NCBI RefSeq assembly: GCF_004799685.1
Contig: NZ_CP031313.1
Location: 62,001-126,000, forward strand
Reading direction: 5' to 3'
Source of the DNA: Halobellus limi
GTDB lineage: Archaea; Halobacteriota; Halobacteria; Halobacteriales; Haloferacaceae
DNA length: 64,000 bases
Made by a program: the position numbers and the translations under genes. The stretch's first letter is position 1. Each line of letters begins with the position of its first letter. Below are positions 9,535 to 18,351 of the stretch, in pieces. The notes beneath the pieces are model-generated. The model worked only from the letters and a program-made list of their open reading frames with translations, made no database searches and was not told the DNA's origin.

Positions 9535-10425
9535 TCAGTTGTCGTGATGTGGATCGTAGGCGGTCCGCCAGTCGACCCGCCGAAGCACCTCGCGGGCGTT
9601 GTCGACCAGCGGCCAAGAATGGAATCCGCCGGGCGTCAGTTCCGACTGACCGAACACCCACGCTGCGCCGAACATCGGCGAGATGGGGCGCTGTATTCGG
9701 GAGACGGTCCCGATGGCCATCAGCGCGTACGGGACGTCGACGCGCTCGTTGAGTTCGAGCTGAGCCTCAAGCGTGTCCAGCAGGTCGCGCATGTCGTGGT
9801 CGTACCCGACGATCTTCGCGAAGTCGGCGCCGCGGTGTTCGATCCGTTCCCCGATAGCCACGGCCATAGCGGGCTCCAGGTGCGTGTAGGTGTGACAGGA
9901 GACGATGACCTCCCCGCCGGTGGCGTGGATCCGATCGATGGTCTCGCGCTGGCGCTCGACGGCCCCGGGGTCGTCGGTGATCTCGGCTGGTTCGCTCTCG
10001 GGATCGGTCGCGTATTCAGCGATGGCTTCTGTCGTGAACGACTCGGGACCCGGTGACGGGTCGAAGGTGTCGAGTTCGAAGTCGACGCCGTCGAAGCCCG
10101 CTTCGACGGCCTCGACGAGCATCTCGACGCGCTCCTCGTCGGTGAAGTCGAACAACTCCTCTGCGCCCAGGAGTTCGTAGAACCGGCCCCGACGACAGGT
10201 CGCGTACAGCGGCTGGGATGTCGCCTCCGTCAGTTGCGCTATCTCATCGGCGTCGGGGAAGCCCACCAGCGGCAGGTGGACCTCGAAGGCCCTAGCGCCG
10301 TCGTACTCCGCTTGTTTTATCGTCTTGATGACCTGGGGGATGGACCGGTCGGACGAACTGGTAACGATGAACGGTCGCTCGATTTCGGTCAGTCGCATAC
10401 CAGAATCCACCGCAAGCGGTGACAT
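9535..10425 (-). CDS. Type I 3-dehydroquinate dehydratase-fold protein, complete triad
   Basis: Paralogue of the protein at 7768-8658, with about 296 residues from the ATG at 10423-10425 (an inner ATG at 10396-10398 begins RLTEIERPF and is an equally possible start). All three type I dehydroquinase catalytic residues are visible: Glu117 in VDFELDTF, His178 in VSCHTYTH and Lys204 in FAKIVGY. A C-terminal SRI and PGGF replace the usual SR and PGQ loops. The unusually long spacing between Glu and His (about 60 residues, with an acidic insertion containing PAEITDDPGAVERQ) is shared with the paralogue. This and the sugar-acid context argue against a simple shikimate role. Confidence 0.72.
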   Translation of the reverse strand: MSPLAVDSGMRLTEIERPFIVTSSSDRSIPQVIKTIKQAEYDGARAFEVHLPLVGFPDADEIAQLTEATSQPLYATCRRGRFYELLGAEELFDFTDEERVEMLVEAVEAGFDGVDFELDTFDPSPGPESFTTEAIAEYATDPESEPAEITDDPGAVERQRETIDRIHATGGEVIVSCHTYTHLEPAMAVAIGERIEHRGADFAKIVGYDHDMRDLLDTLEAQLELNERVDVPYALMAIGTVSRIQRPISPMFGAAWVFGQSELTPGGFHSWPLVDNAREVLRRVDWRTAYDPHHDN

Positions 10426-10475
10426 AATAGTCTCGGTGGACGAATCCCGGTCGTCCCGGGCGCGGTCTATTCGAG

Positions 10476-10928
10476 TCACATAATCGCATTGAACATACCG
10501 TGGTGCTCGAACGCGTCGAGGACGCCGACGCCGCTTCGAACTGTCTCCCGGAGTTCGTCCTCCGCCTCTTCTATCTCCTCGGCCTCTCCCAGCACGTCGA
10601 CGGCGATGTCCTGAGGAACGACTACGACGCCATTCGCATCCCCGATGGCCACGTCACCGGGCGACACCTCGACGCCGGTTTCGCCGATGTGCGAGGCCGT
10701 ACTCCCGCCGATGTCGTACAGTAAGACCGCGTCCGTGGGTATCTCGAACATCGCGTCTGTTCCGTCGCGGACCTCGGAGAAAACGGTTCGCTCGCGACCG
10801 TCGCTCACTCGAGTCGCTGATGGAGCGCAGCCAGGACGGCCGCAACGAGGTTCGCCGTCGCGTAGAAGGTGGACCATCGTCCCGGCGGGCGCCGGTGGGT
10901 CGTTGGCTCGACCGGTCTGGGAGGCCAA
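10476..10928 (-). pseudogene. RraA-family protein, N-terminally truncated
   Basis: Only the C-terminal half is family-like: VSPGDVAIGDANGVVVVP followed by a long acidic helix and DAFEHHGMF, as in RraA/4-hydroxy-4-methyl-2-oxoglutarate aldolase-like proteins. The frame has 150 residues against the usual 200-230. The active-site region with the VIDGAVRD-type signature is missing, and the first 45 residues are Pro/Arg-rich and non-homologous. A short repeat element starts 9 bp before the open frame begins (10937-10974), which suggests that insertion or excision removed the 5' part. Family members cleave 4-hydroxy-2-oxo acids or remove CO2 from oxaloacetate. The end overlaps the longest frame of the dehydroquinase-like gene by 4 bp. 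Confidence 0.6.
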
Positions 10929-10936
10929 AATTCATA

Positions 10937-10974
10937 TTACTGCAAATTTACTGTACGCTACGGTTGAAACCCTT
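10937..10974 (+). repeat. Short dispersed repeat (ATTACTG/GGTTGAAACCC type), copy 1
   Basis: The 38 bp carry TTTACTGTACGCTACGGTTG preceded by TTACTGCAAA. The same 38 bp recur at 27943-27982 with only two or three differences and in diverged form at 29826-29873 (inverted) and 29919-29957. It exactly fills the gap between the RraA relic and the MaoC gene. It looks like the end of a mobile element rather than a regulator site. Confidence 0.65.
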
Positions 10975-11406
10975 CTACTCGCGTTCGAGGAGTTCGATAA
11001 GGTCGTAGATGAGGACCATCTCGCCATCCTGATTGGTCGCCTCGGCGTGGGTCACGACCCGGCCGTACTCGTCGCTCTTCTCTACAGTTTCGACGACTTC
11101 CGTCTTGACGCTGATCGTGTCGCCGATGAACGTCGGATTAACGAACCGGATGGTCTCGAAGCCGTAAAAAAAGGCGTGTTCGTTGTACTCCATCGCCAGC
11201 GCCGCCGAGACGCTCAGGACGAGGAGGCCGTGAGCGATGCGCTCGCTGAAGGAGGACTGAGCGGCGTGTTCGGCGTCGGTGTGGAGCGGATGGAAGTCCC
11301 CTGAGACGCCAGCGAAGTTGACTAGGTCAGCTTCGGTGATCGTTCGCCCGCGGCTCTGGGTGTGCTCTCCCTCTGCTATTTCCTCGAAGTACCGGTCGCG
11401 AACCAT
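10975..11406 (-). CDS. MaoC-like hot-dog dehydratase
   Basis: A 143-residue hot-dog protein with the (R)-hydratase signature VSGDFHPLH (Asp37, His42), so the catalytic pair is complete. Family members hydrate or dehydrate enoyl-CoA esters and work as dimers in the cytoplasm. The start ATG at 11404-11406 gives the usual short N-terminus. It follows a second, altered MaoC gene by 45 bp, so the two may form a heterodimer. The last codons abut the dispersed repeat at 10937-10974; the C-terminus ELLERE is slightly short but acceptable. Confidence 0.88.
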   Translation of the reverse strand: MVRDRYFEEIAEGEHTQSRGRTITEADLVNFAGVSGDFHPLHTDAEHAAQSSFSERIAHGLLVLSVSAALAMEYNEHAFFYGFETIRFVNPTFIGDTISVKTEVVETVEKSDEYGRVVTHAEATNQDGEMVLIYDLIELLERE

Positions 11407-11451
11407 AATAGATGGGTCAACGGGGACCGAAATAAAAGTACGCCAGCTGTC

Positions 11452-11919
11452 TCAGTCTCGCACCGATTCGTTTTCACTCGTCGCGACGATGACGGTCTGG
11501 GTCTCGGTCAGCACGGCGTCGTCGTCCTGATTCGCGAGTTCGACGTCAAGCGTCAGCGACCCCCACTCTTCCGAGCGCTGGTCCGTCTCGATGATCTCCA
11601 TCGCAGCCGATAGCGTGTCGCCGGGATAGACCGGTTCGACGTAGCGGACGTTTTCGTGGCCGTAGTTCAGGGCGAGCGCCGCGGGAGTGGTGACCTCGTC
11701 GGAGAGGAAGCCGTCAGTCACCGCGAGCGTGAGCGTTCCGTGGGCCACGACGCCGTCGACGAGCGGGTGGTCGGCGCAGTACTCGTGGTCGACGTGTGCG
11801 GGATGGGTCGACCCCGTCGCCCCGACGAACATGCGAATGTCGGCTTCCGTGACCGTCCGGCCCTCGCTCTCGAACCGCTCTCCAATCTCGTAGTCCTGAA
11901 AGGTGCGTCCTTCGTACAT
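11452..11919 (-). CDS. MaoC-like hot-dog protein with altered active site
   Basis: A 155-residue hot-dog protein. The hydratase signature is changed to ATGSTHPAH: Ser37 stands where the catalytic Asp is expected, while His42 remains. The ATG at 11917-11919 was chosen; a GTG three codons upstream would overlap the preceding gene. It lies 2 bp downstream of the enolase-superfamily gene and 45 bp upstream of the intact MaoC gene, so all three are likely co-transcribed. The protein could be the structural partner of the neighbouring MaoC, as in two-subunit hydratases, but this is inference. Confidence 0.82.
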   Translation of the reverse strand: MYEGRTFQDYEIGERFESEGRTVTEADIRMFVGATGSTHPAHVDHEYCADHPLVDGVVAHGTLTLAVTDGFLSDEVTTPAALALNYGHENVRYVEPVYPGDTLSAAMEIIETDQRSEEWGSLTLDVELANQDDDAVLTETQTVIVATSENESVRD

Positions 11920-11921
11920 TG

Positions 11922-13058
11922 TTACCACTCCGGGACGTGGAAGTCGCTGCGGTCGACGAAAAGCGGTGCGTTCGGCACGTCGAGGTCGTCTTCGAACAGG
12001 GCGTCGTCGACTTCGATGCCGAGCCCCGGTTTCGACGGTTTCTGGATGTACCCGTCCTCTATCTCGATGGCCGCCGTATCGAGGTAGTCGGCGGCGTCCC
12101 AGGCGCCGAAGAAGTCGGTGCCAGCCACCTCCTGGATGAGGAAGTTCGGGACTGAGAGGTCGACGTGGACGGCGGCGGCCGTCGCAATGGGGCCCTGTGG
12201 ATTGTGGGGTGCGATCCGCATCCCGTGGTGCTCGGCCATGCCGGCGAGGTTCGTAATCACCGAGAGGCCGCCCACGTGACAGATGTCCGGCTGGAGGACG
12301 GCCGCAGCGTCGCGCTGGACGACTGGTTCGAACTCCCGGAGCCCCGTCAGGCGGTCGCCGAGGGCGTAGGGGATCCGGGTGCTGTCGGCGAGTTTCTCGA
12401 CCGCTTTTACGTGTTCCGGTGCGATGAAGTCCTCCGCGAACAGCGGGTCGTACCGTTCGAGTTCCTCAAGAACGTGCTTGGCCTCGGGCAGTTTCCACCG
12501 TGAGGCCGGGTCAAGCATAAGGTCGACATTTGGCCCGACCGCCGCCCGGACTGCAGAGACTACCTCGACCACCTCGTCGACAACCTGAGGATACGCTGGC
12601 GGGTCGTCGGGCGTCGGACTGAACTTGATCGCGTCGAAGCCCTGGTCGACGCGCTCGCGAGCCTGGTCGGGCAGGTCGTTCCGGGAGTCCGCACCGATCC
12701 ACTTGTACGTGCGGACCTCTTCGCGGACTGGCCCGCCCAGCAGTTCGTATACGGGGACACCCAGGTCCTTCCCCTTGATGTCCCAGAGCGCGTGCTCGAT
12801 CCCGGTAAGCGCGCCGTTGGCGACGGGACCTTGATGGTACCAGAGCGCGTCGCCCATCTCTTGCCAGAGCTTCGCTATCGGCGTTGGGTCCCGACCGACG
12901 AGGTACCGGTCACCCAAGCGTTCTACGATATCGAGCGTCGCCTCCGGCGCCGTTTCGACCGACGCTTCCCCATATCCGTCCACGCCGGCGTCGGTCCGGA
13001 TCCGGACACAGGTGGCGCTGCCGCCGAGGTGGACGCTGTCCACGCTGGTGATCTCCAT
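11922..13058 (-). CDS. Enolase-superfamily sugar-acid dehydratase (galactonate dehydratase-like)
   Basis: A 378-residue mandelate-racemase/enolase-superfamily enzyme. Metal ligands are Asp183 in LMLDPASRW, Glu209 in FAEDF and, unusually, Asp235 in LGDRL where Glu is normal. The C-terminal APHNPQGPIA (His285) corresponds to APHCPLGPIA of E. coli DgoD, the best visible similarity. Such enzymes abstract a proton next to the carboxylate and eliminate water, giving a 2-keto-3-deoxy sugar acid. The start ATG 13056-13058 precedes EITSVDSVHL. It heads a likely operon with the MaoC genes. Mandelate racemase itself is excluded by the DgoD-like C-terminus. Confidence 0.85.
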   Translation of the reverse strand: MEITSVDSVHLGGSATCVRIRTDAGVDGYGEASVETAPEATLDIVERLGDRYLVGRDPTPIAKLWQEMGDALWYHQGPVANGALTGIEHALWDIKGKDLGVPVYELLGGPVREEVRTYKWIGADSRNDLPDQARERVDQGFDAIKFSPTPDDPPAYPQVVDEVVEVVSAVRAAVGPNVDLMLDPASRWKLPEAKHVLEELERYDPLFAEDFIAPEHVKAVEKLADSTRIPYALGDRLTGLREFEPVVQRDAAAVLQPDICHVGGLSVITNLAGMAEHHGMRIAPHNPQGPIATAAAVHVDLSVPNFLIQEVAGTDFFGAWDAADYLDTAAIEIEDGYIQKPSKPGLGIEVDDALFEDDLDVPNAPLFVDRSDFHVPEW

Positions 13059-13126
13059 CGAACGAGAGGTGGAGTGGGTTCCATATAAAGCCACAGGTCG
13101 ACTCGGTCACTGTACTCGTTGATTCG

Positions 13127-13209
13127 GACGATGCCGCTCAGGGAACGGACGATGCCGCTCAGGGAACGGACGATGCCGCTCAGGGAACGGACGATGCCGC
13201 TCAGGGAAC
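13127..13209 (-). repeat. Four tandem copies of a 21 bp unit derived from an ORF 3' end
   Basis: The unit GGACGATGCCGCTCAGGGAA(C) occurs four times without spacer at 13127, 13148, 13169 and 13190. The last copy contains the stop codon and final codons (Val-Pro-stop) of the minus-strand zinc alcohol dehydrogenase, so the array is an expansion of that gene's own 3' end into the spacer before the enolase-superfamily gene. The period of 21 is a multiple of three but lies after the stop. Confidence 0.9.
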
Positions 13210-14295
13210 CAGCGTCGCCCGCGCGACGCTCCGGTCGCGGGACCACTCTAGTGCCGTCTCGACGTCTTCGAGCGGGAACTCTGCGTCGAGTACCTCCTCG
13301 AAGGGGTACGCCCCGGCGCGCCGCGCGAGGAACTCGATGGCCTTCCCGAGGTACCACGGATCGTAGCGCATAAGCGATTCGACAGTGATCGACTTTCGCG
13401 TCATTACGCCGGGTTCGAACGTCGTCTCTCTCCCGGGGATGATGTTGCCCATCTCTAGGTACCGTCCCCCGTCGCGGAGCAGCTCGATACCCTCGGTGAA
13501 TGCGTCGGGGACGCCAGTCACCTCGACAGCAACGTCCGCGCCCAAGCCGTCAGTCAGCGACTGCACCTCCTCGGCGCGCTCGTCGATGGTGTCCAGTTCG
13601 GTGAGGTCGATCAGGTGGTCAGCTCCGAAATCGGCCGCGAGGTCGAGTCTGCCCGCGACGCCGTCTATTACGACGACGTCGGCGCCCGCTTCCTTCGCGA
13701 CGGCTACGGCGTTGAGGCCGAGACCGCCGGCGCCTTGGACGACGATCGTGTCCTCCCACGACACCCCGACCACGTCGAAGCCACAGAGAACCTGCGCGAG
13801 CGCGCAGTTGGCCGCGGCGGCGACGCCCTCGTCGATACCATCGGGAACGCGGTAGAAGAACTGATCCGGGTGGATGTAGTAGTGAGTCCCGAAGGTGCCG
13901 TGGAAGTGCGGTTCCCGCCCGGGCGGTCGTGACCAGTACTTGTAGGCGTTCTCACAGAGTCTGAACCGGCCGGCCCCGCACTGGGCGCAGTGGCCACACG
14001 TTGCGAAGTAAGCGGGGACGACGTAGTCACCCACTTCGATCGGTGTTCCGGCGTAGTCAGTCTCCACGCCGTCGCCGAGCGCGACGACTCGGCACAGCGC
14101 TTCGTGGCCGAGCACGCCGTCGCGGATGAGCGGGTGGTCGCCGCTCCATATGTGCAGTTCGGAGCCACAGACGTTGGCCCGAACGACTTCGGTGAGGACG
14201 GCGCCCGGTTCCGGGGCGGGCACGTCGTACTCTCGCAACGAGACCTGTTCCGGGGCTTCGAGGAATGCGAGGGTTCCTCGTTCATCGACTCTCAT
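13201..14295 (-). CDS. Zinc-dependent medium-chain alcohol dehydrogenase
   Basis: A 364-residue MDR enzyme. Catalytic zinc ligands Cys43 (NVCGSE) and His64-Glu65 (GHE) and four structural-zinc cysteines at 100, 103, 106 and 114 (CGHCAQCGAGRFRLC) are present. The Rossmann motif GAGGLG is at 188-193. It resembles threonine/sorbitol dehydrogenase-like enzymes that oxidise polyols or sugar acids. It sits upstream of the enolase-superfamily dehydratase on the same strand with a 142 bp spacer containing the tandem repeat, and may feed it with substrate. Start ATG 14293-14295. Confidence 0.9.
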   Translation of the reverse strand: MRVDERGTLAFLEAPEQVSLREYDVPAPEPGAVLTEVVRANVCGSELHIWSGDHPLIRDGVLGHEALCRVVALGDGVETDYAGTPIEVGDYVVPAYFATCGHCAQCGAGRFRLCENAYKYWSRPPGREPHFHGTFGTHYYIHPDQFFYRVPDGIDEGVAAAANCALAQVLCGFDVVGVSWEDTIVVQGAGGLGLNAVAVAKEAGADVVVIDGVAGRLDLAADFGADHLIDLTELDTIDERAEEVQSLTDGLGADVAVEVTGVPDAFTEGIELLRDGGRYLEMGNIIPGRETTFEPGVMTRKSITVESLMRYDPWYLGKAIEFLARRAGAYPFEEVLDAEFPLEDVETALEWSRDRSVARATLVP

Positions 14296-14381
14296 AGGTC
14301 TATTTCCGCGCCTAGAGTTATTAATTCCGCCGGCGGGTCGGTATCGATATCTTCATTATCGAACCATTCGTCGGACCAGAC

Positions 14382-15299
14382 GTGCTGGGCCTCGGTCAGA
14401 GTCGGGTACTTGACGGTGAGGAGCGGACGCAGGCCCTTGGAGTCTTGCCTGTGGTCGTCCTCGTCGCCGGGACGAGCGCCATCCTCGTGAAGTTCAGTTC
14501 GGCACCGAGTCCCGTCAAGGTCAGTTACCGCCTGGCGTTCGCGACGCTCGGCTTCCTGACGTTCTCTGGAATTTACTACCGTGACCACTTCGCCGACTTC
14601 GACCGGAGAGACCTCTCGCTTGCCGCCGTCTCCGGCGTCGTTCTGGGTCTGCACTACTTGCTCTGGTTCGAGAGCCTCGTCTGGACGACAGTGGCCGCCT
14701 CGACGACGCTCGCACAGACCCAGACGATATTCGTCGCAATCCTGGCCTACGTTGCACTCGGCGAGACGATAACGCGCCGGACCGTCTTCGGGATCTGCTT
14801 TGCCTTCGCGGGCGCCGCGGTTATGTCGCTCGGTGGGATCGCGACGGATTCGCTGCTCAACGGTGTCGACCCCTTCCTCGGCAACACCTTGGCGACGGCC
14901 GCGGGCCTCCTCTTCGCCGGGTACCTAGTCATCAGCCGGTCGGTCCGTCAGCGCATCGCCGTCGCTCCGTATATGTCCGTCGTCCACGTGTTCGCGACGG
15001 CCACCGCTTTCCTATTGGCCGTCGGAACCGGCGAGAGCGTCTCCGCCACTAGCTATCCGGTCCACGAATGGATGTTGTTCTTCGCTATGGGTCTCGGACC
15101 GAGTTTCGTCGCCCAGACGCTGTCTAACTGGTCGCTCAAGTACGTGGCCTCGAGCGTGGTGAGTATCGCGTATCTGGGTGTTCCAATCACAAGTTCACTG
15201 CTCGCATTCGTCCTCCTCTCTGAAGTTCCCGGCGTCGGCACGGTAGTCGGAGGCGTACTCACGTTGTCCGGCATCTACGTGACGGTTCGCCAGCACTGA
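14382..15299 (+). CDS. EamA/DMT-superfamily membrane transporter
   Basis: About 305 residues with ten hydrophobic segments in two five-helix halves, as in the drug/metabolite transporter superfamily. The second half contains the usual LSNWSLKYVASSVVSI and a final VGGVLTLSGIYV. The only reasonable start is GTG at 14382, which gives a 20-residue cytoplasmic lead before the first helix; the true start could be a little different. It is divergent to the alcohol dehydrogenase with an 86 bp gap. Family members export amino acids or metabolites; the cargo is unknown. Confidence 0.85.
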   Translation: MLGLGQSRVLDGEERTQALGVLPVVVLVAGTSAILVKFSSAPSPVKVSYRLAFATLGFLTFSGIYYRDHFADFDRRDLSLAAVSGVVLGLHYLLWFESLVWTTVAASTTLAQTQTIFVAILAYVALGETITRRTVFGICFAFAGAAVMSLGGIATDSLLNGVDPFLGNTLATAAGLLFAGYLVISRSVRQRIAVAPYMSVVHVFATATAFLLAVGTGESVSATSYPVHEWMLFFAMGLGPSFVAQTLSNWSLKYVASSVVSIAYLGVPITSSLLAFVLLSEVPGVGTVVGGVLTLSGIYVTVRQH

Positions 15300-15364
15300 C
15301 CGGTTACACGGCTCAGCCCGCACCTCCAGAAGATGATGACGGCACTCCCGGTGGGTACACAGAA

Positions 15365-16490
15365 CTAGGCCGAGAAACGCCGTCTGAAAGGAGAACCACC
15401 AGCGACCACGCCGACGTACACGAGGCCGATGCCGACGTAGACGGTTCGCATCGCGCGGAAGTCATCACCTCTGTCGACGTTGCGGAGGTGTTCAAACGCG
15501 TAGGCGTGGATCACCGGCCAGAACTTCGTGAGGCCGGCTGCCGCGACACCGAGTCGCGCGTCGAGGAGCGTCGCCGCCAGCAGGCCGCTGCTCGCACAGA
15601 CCCCCACTCCGGTCGCGACCGTCGGATAACCTGGGCGGTCGCCAAGCCTCCCGGCGAGCGGGTTAGCGACCATCCTGACGAGGAAGAAGCCGGAGAACGA
15701 GTAGCTGGCCACGGTGGGCGCGAATCCCTTCTCGAACTGGAGGAACCCCGAGAGAAACTCGTGATACCGAGCTATCCGATTTCGAAGAGCGCGTAGCTCA
15801 GGACGATCCACCTGACTGTAGCCCGTTTGAAAAGCCGCCGCAGCGTCGAACAGATTTCGACAGAAACCGGTTTGTCCCGTATCCCCCATCGGTTCCTCAG
15901 TGAGTGAGCGCGAGACGCAGACAGAGGAGTCCGACTACCGGCACGAAGGCCAGCCGCCAGTTCCCGAAGAACAGCGCTAGGACGGCCAGTCCAGCGGTCA
16001 GTATCCCGTCGAGGTTGACCGAGGCGGTGACGATGGCGAAGGCCTGTATTCGCCGGGCACGGAAGTAATCGGAGAGGGCGAGCAACACCGTCGGATTCCA
16101 CAGGCCAGCGCCGAGGCCGAACACCGCCGTCGCGAGCAACAGGGTGACCAATCCGTCGGCAATCAGGAATACGGCTCCATCGACCAACAGTACGAGGAGG
16201 CTCGCTACGAGGACGGTTTTCCGGGTCAGGGTTTCCGAGGGCACCCCCCGTGATACTGAGTTAGCGCTCCAAGACCACATCACTGTGAGCGAGAACCCCG
16301 CGGCGGAGGCGCTGACGCCCAAGTCGGTGATAAGCGTCGGTACGAACGGTGAAAAAACGAGCCGACCGGCCATCTCCGTCATCGTTTCAAGGACGGTTCC
16401 GAGGGGGCGGCCGCCGTATCCGGCCACGAAACGCTCTCGTCGTCCTTGCAGTAACCGCTCTGATAGCCGTCTGTTCAGCCCCCGCTGTTG
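15365..16490 (-). pseudogene. MFS transporter, broken into two frames
   Basis: Two adjacent minus-strand frames hold the halves of one 12-helix major facilitator. The upstream part (to about 15897) carries FSPFVPTLITDLG, FGLGAGLWNPTVLLAL and the sixth helix; the downstream part (15365-15860) carries GFAPTVASYSFSGFFLVRM, NPLAGRLGDR and FWPVIHAYAF. A stop at 15897 and frame shifts around 15800-15840 separate them, and the N-terminal helix region near 16480 is also disturbed. It is probably non-functional. Once it may have imported a sugar acid for the surrounding enzymes. Confidence 0.8.
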
Positions 16491-16575
16491 CGGTAACGTC
16501 GTCCGCCAGCCGGGGCTCCCTGACGAACGACGAGTCCGTGAAAACTGCACGTCCGACCTTTCGGTATCACCGTAA

Positions 16576-17294
16576 ACGACCGACGACCAGTCGGGCGCTT
16601 CTCTCGGAGCAACGAATTCGACAATGAATCGGCGCGTCGACTCCTCAGGACCATATTTTCCCGTTTCCTACCAGATGATTTCTACGTCAGACCCCAGTAC
16701 GAGGCTCTATATTCGGACTGCCCAGACTCCGCAAACCGAGTCTGTCTCGTACTATTCACGCCGTCAACCGTCGAATGAGTTCTCGTAGCGGCGCCAACCG
16801 ATATGGGAAACATCTATCCGCCGATACCGGAATAACGGTGCTACCACAGGTCGTCATATAATGACAGTATAATTGTTATCAGCCGGTCTTCGGTCGAAAC
16901 GGGTCGGAGCAGCCCCGACACCATCCGAACGGGAATGGCCCGAAACTCTGTCGAACGACAACGATCCCCGAACACCGACTCGGCTCGTCTCCTCGTCGTG
17001 GCCGGACAGTCTCTTCCGGAGTGGCTGAAAAGAAATTCTGATTCTCCTGCCAGCGGCCTCGACTGCTACAGTCTCGTCGACGAAACGGCTTACAACCGTT
17101 GTTTATCCGGAAAAATCAAGTATACGTTTTGTCCTTCGAACCGATCATACTGGGTGTGCCCCTCGCCGATAGGAATGGGAAACCGATGGAGACTCTTCGG
17201 CGCGAAACGACTCAATCAGAGACGGCACCGCGAACCCGAACGGTTTCACTGTCTCGTCTCCGCGGCCGGTCGCTATTGGTCAGCGGAGATTCGG
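16576..17294. other. Spacer with no recognisable gene
   Basis: About 720 bp between the MFS relic and the reductase at 17325. Open frames here (for example 16935-17318) have no family motif and no haloarchaeal acidic bias; they are Arg/Pro/Ser-rich as expected of shadows. It contains AT-rich stretches around 16850-16880 but no clear RNA or inverted repeat. It may be worn-out coding DNA. Confidence 0.5.
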
Positions 17295-17303
17295 TTTTAT
17301 ATT
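17295..17303 (+). promoter_or_regulatory. TATA box of the 17325 reductase gene
   Basis: TTTTATATT centred 26 bp before the ATG at 17325. The spacing leaves almost no 5' leader, as is common for haloarchaeal leaderless transcripts. Confidence 0.6.
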
Positions 17304-17324
17304 CCTCCACTCCGATGAGGGCTT

Positions 17325-18236
17325 ATGCCGACAAAAACAATCGGATTCGTCGGACTTGGAATTATGGGCCTCCCGATGGCGAAGAACCTCCTTGATGCGG
17401 GCTATCCGGTCGTCGGACACAACCGATCGGCGGCATCGGTCAAGGAACTCGTCGATCACGGCGGCATCGACGGCGGAACGCCGACGGGCGTCGCTCGTCG
17501 CGCCGATATCGTCCTCACGTGTCTGCCGAACTCGTCGGTCGTCGAGGACATCGTCTTCGGTGAGTCCGGCGAGTCAGATCCGCTGATAGACGGCCTTGAG
17601 GCCGGTGTGACGCTTATCGACCACTCGACCATCTCACCCACCACGGCTGAATCACTCGCTGATCGCCTCGATGACCGCGGCGTTTCGACCCTCGACGCGC
17701 CGTTGTCGGGCGGTGAAGGTGGAGCCACCGAGGGAACCTTATCGATTATGGTCGGTGGCGATGAGGAGGTACTCAACGAACAGATGGACGTCCTCGAGGT
17801 TCTCGGCTCGACCATCACGCATTGCGGTCCGAACGGCACCGGTCAGACGACGAAGGCGTGTAACCAGATAGTCGCCGCCGCCCAGACCGTCGCAGTCGGC
17901 GAAGCGCTCGTGTTCGCGAACGAAGCGGGCGCCGACGTCGAGGCGGTCGTCAAGGCCATCAGCAGCGGCGCCGCCGGTTGCTGGACCCTTGACAACCGTG
18001 CGCCGTCGATGATTCGCGGCGAGTTCGACCCGGGATTCTTCGCGGAGTACCTGTACAAGGACCTCCGCATCGCGACGGATGCGGGCGATGCCTACGGCGC
18101 TCCGATGCCCCAGGCCACGGTGGCGAACGAACTCTACAAGTCGATGGTTCAAAACGGGATGGGGCGAGATGACTACTCTGGCATCGTCCAAGTCATCGAG
18201 ATGCTCGCCGGCAGGGAGGGGAGGGTGACCGAGTAG
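17325..18236 (+). CDS. 3-hydroxyisobutyrate dehydrogenase-family reductase (tartronate semialdehyde reductase-like)
   Basis: A 303-residue beta-hydroxyacid dehydrogenase. The N-terminal FVGLGIMGLPMAKNL (GLGIMG 10-15), the substrate motif DAPLSGGEGGATEGT near 124-138 and the catalytic Lys177 in GQTTKACNQ are all present. Members reduce tartronate semialdehyde to glycerate or oxidise 3-hydroxyisobutyrate; the sugar-acid context favours the former (GarR-like). It is monocistronic, flanked by a spacer and an MFS relic. The start is fixed by the TATA box 26 bp upstream. Confidence 0.88.
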   Translation: MPTKTIGFVGLGIMGLPMAKNLLDAGYPVVGHNRSAASVKELVDHGGIDGGTPTGVARRADIVLTCLPNSSVVEDIVFGESGESDPLIDGLEAGVTLIDHSTISPTTAESLADRLDDRGVSTLDAPLSGGEGGATEGTLSIMVGGDEEVLNEQMDVLEVLGSTITHCGPNGTGQTTKACNQIVAAAQTVAVGEALVFANEAGADVEAVVKAISSGAAGCWTLDNRAPSMIRGEFDPGFFAEYLYKDLRIATDAGDAYGAPMPQATVANELYKSMVQNGMGRDDYSGIVQVIEMLAGREGRVTE

Positions 18237-18351
18237 CCGCCATCAGGGGAAGCGCTGAGGGTTCGCGAGTACCGCTCACCTCTCCGTTTTCCGTACGCCG
18301 CCTTCCCGCCGTGACCAGGACGCGATCTTCTTCGCGGCTGGTTAGGGACGA

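Noticed and set aside
13119-13373. Repetitive peptide frame (TMPLRER units)
   Set aside because: Produced by the 21 bp tandem array, antisense to the alcohol dehydrogenase; no start signal.
16935-17318. 127-residue frame before the reductase gene
   Set aside because: No motif, not acidic, and it overlaps the promoter of the gene at 17325.
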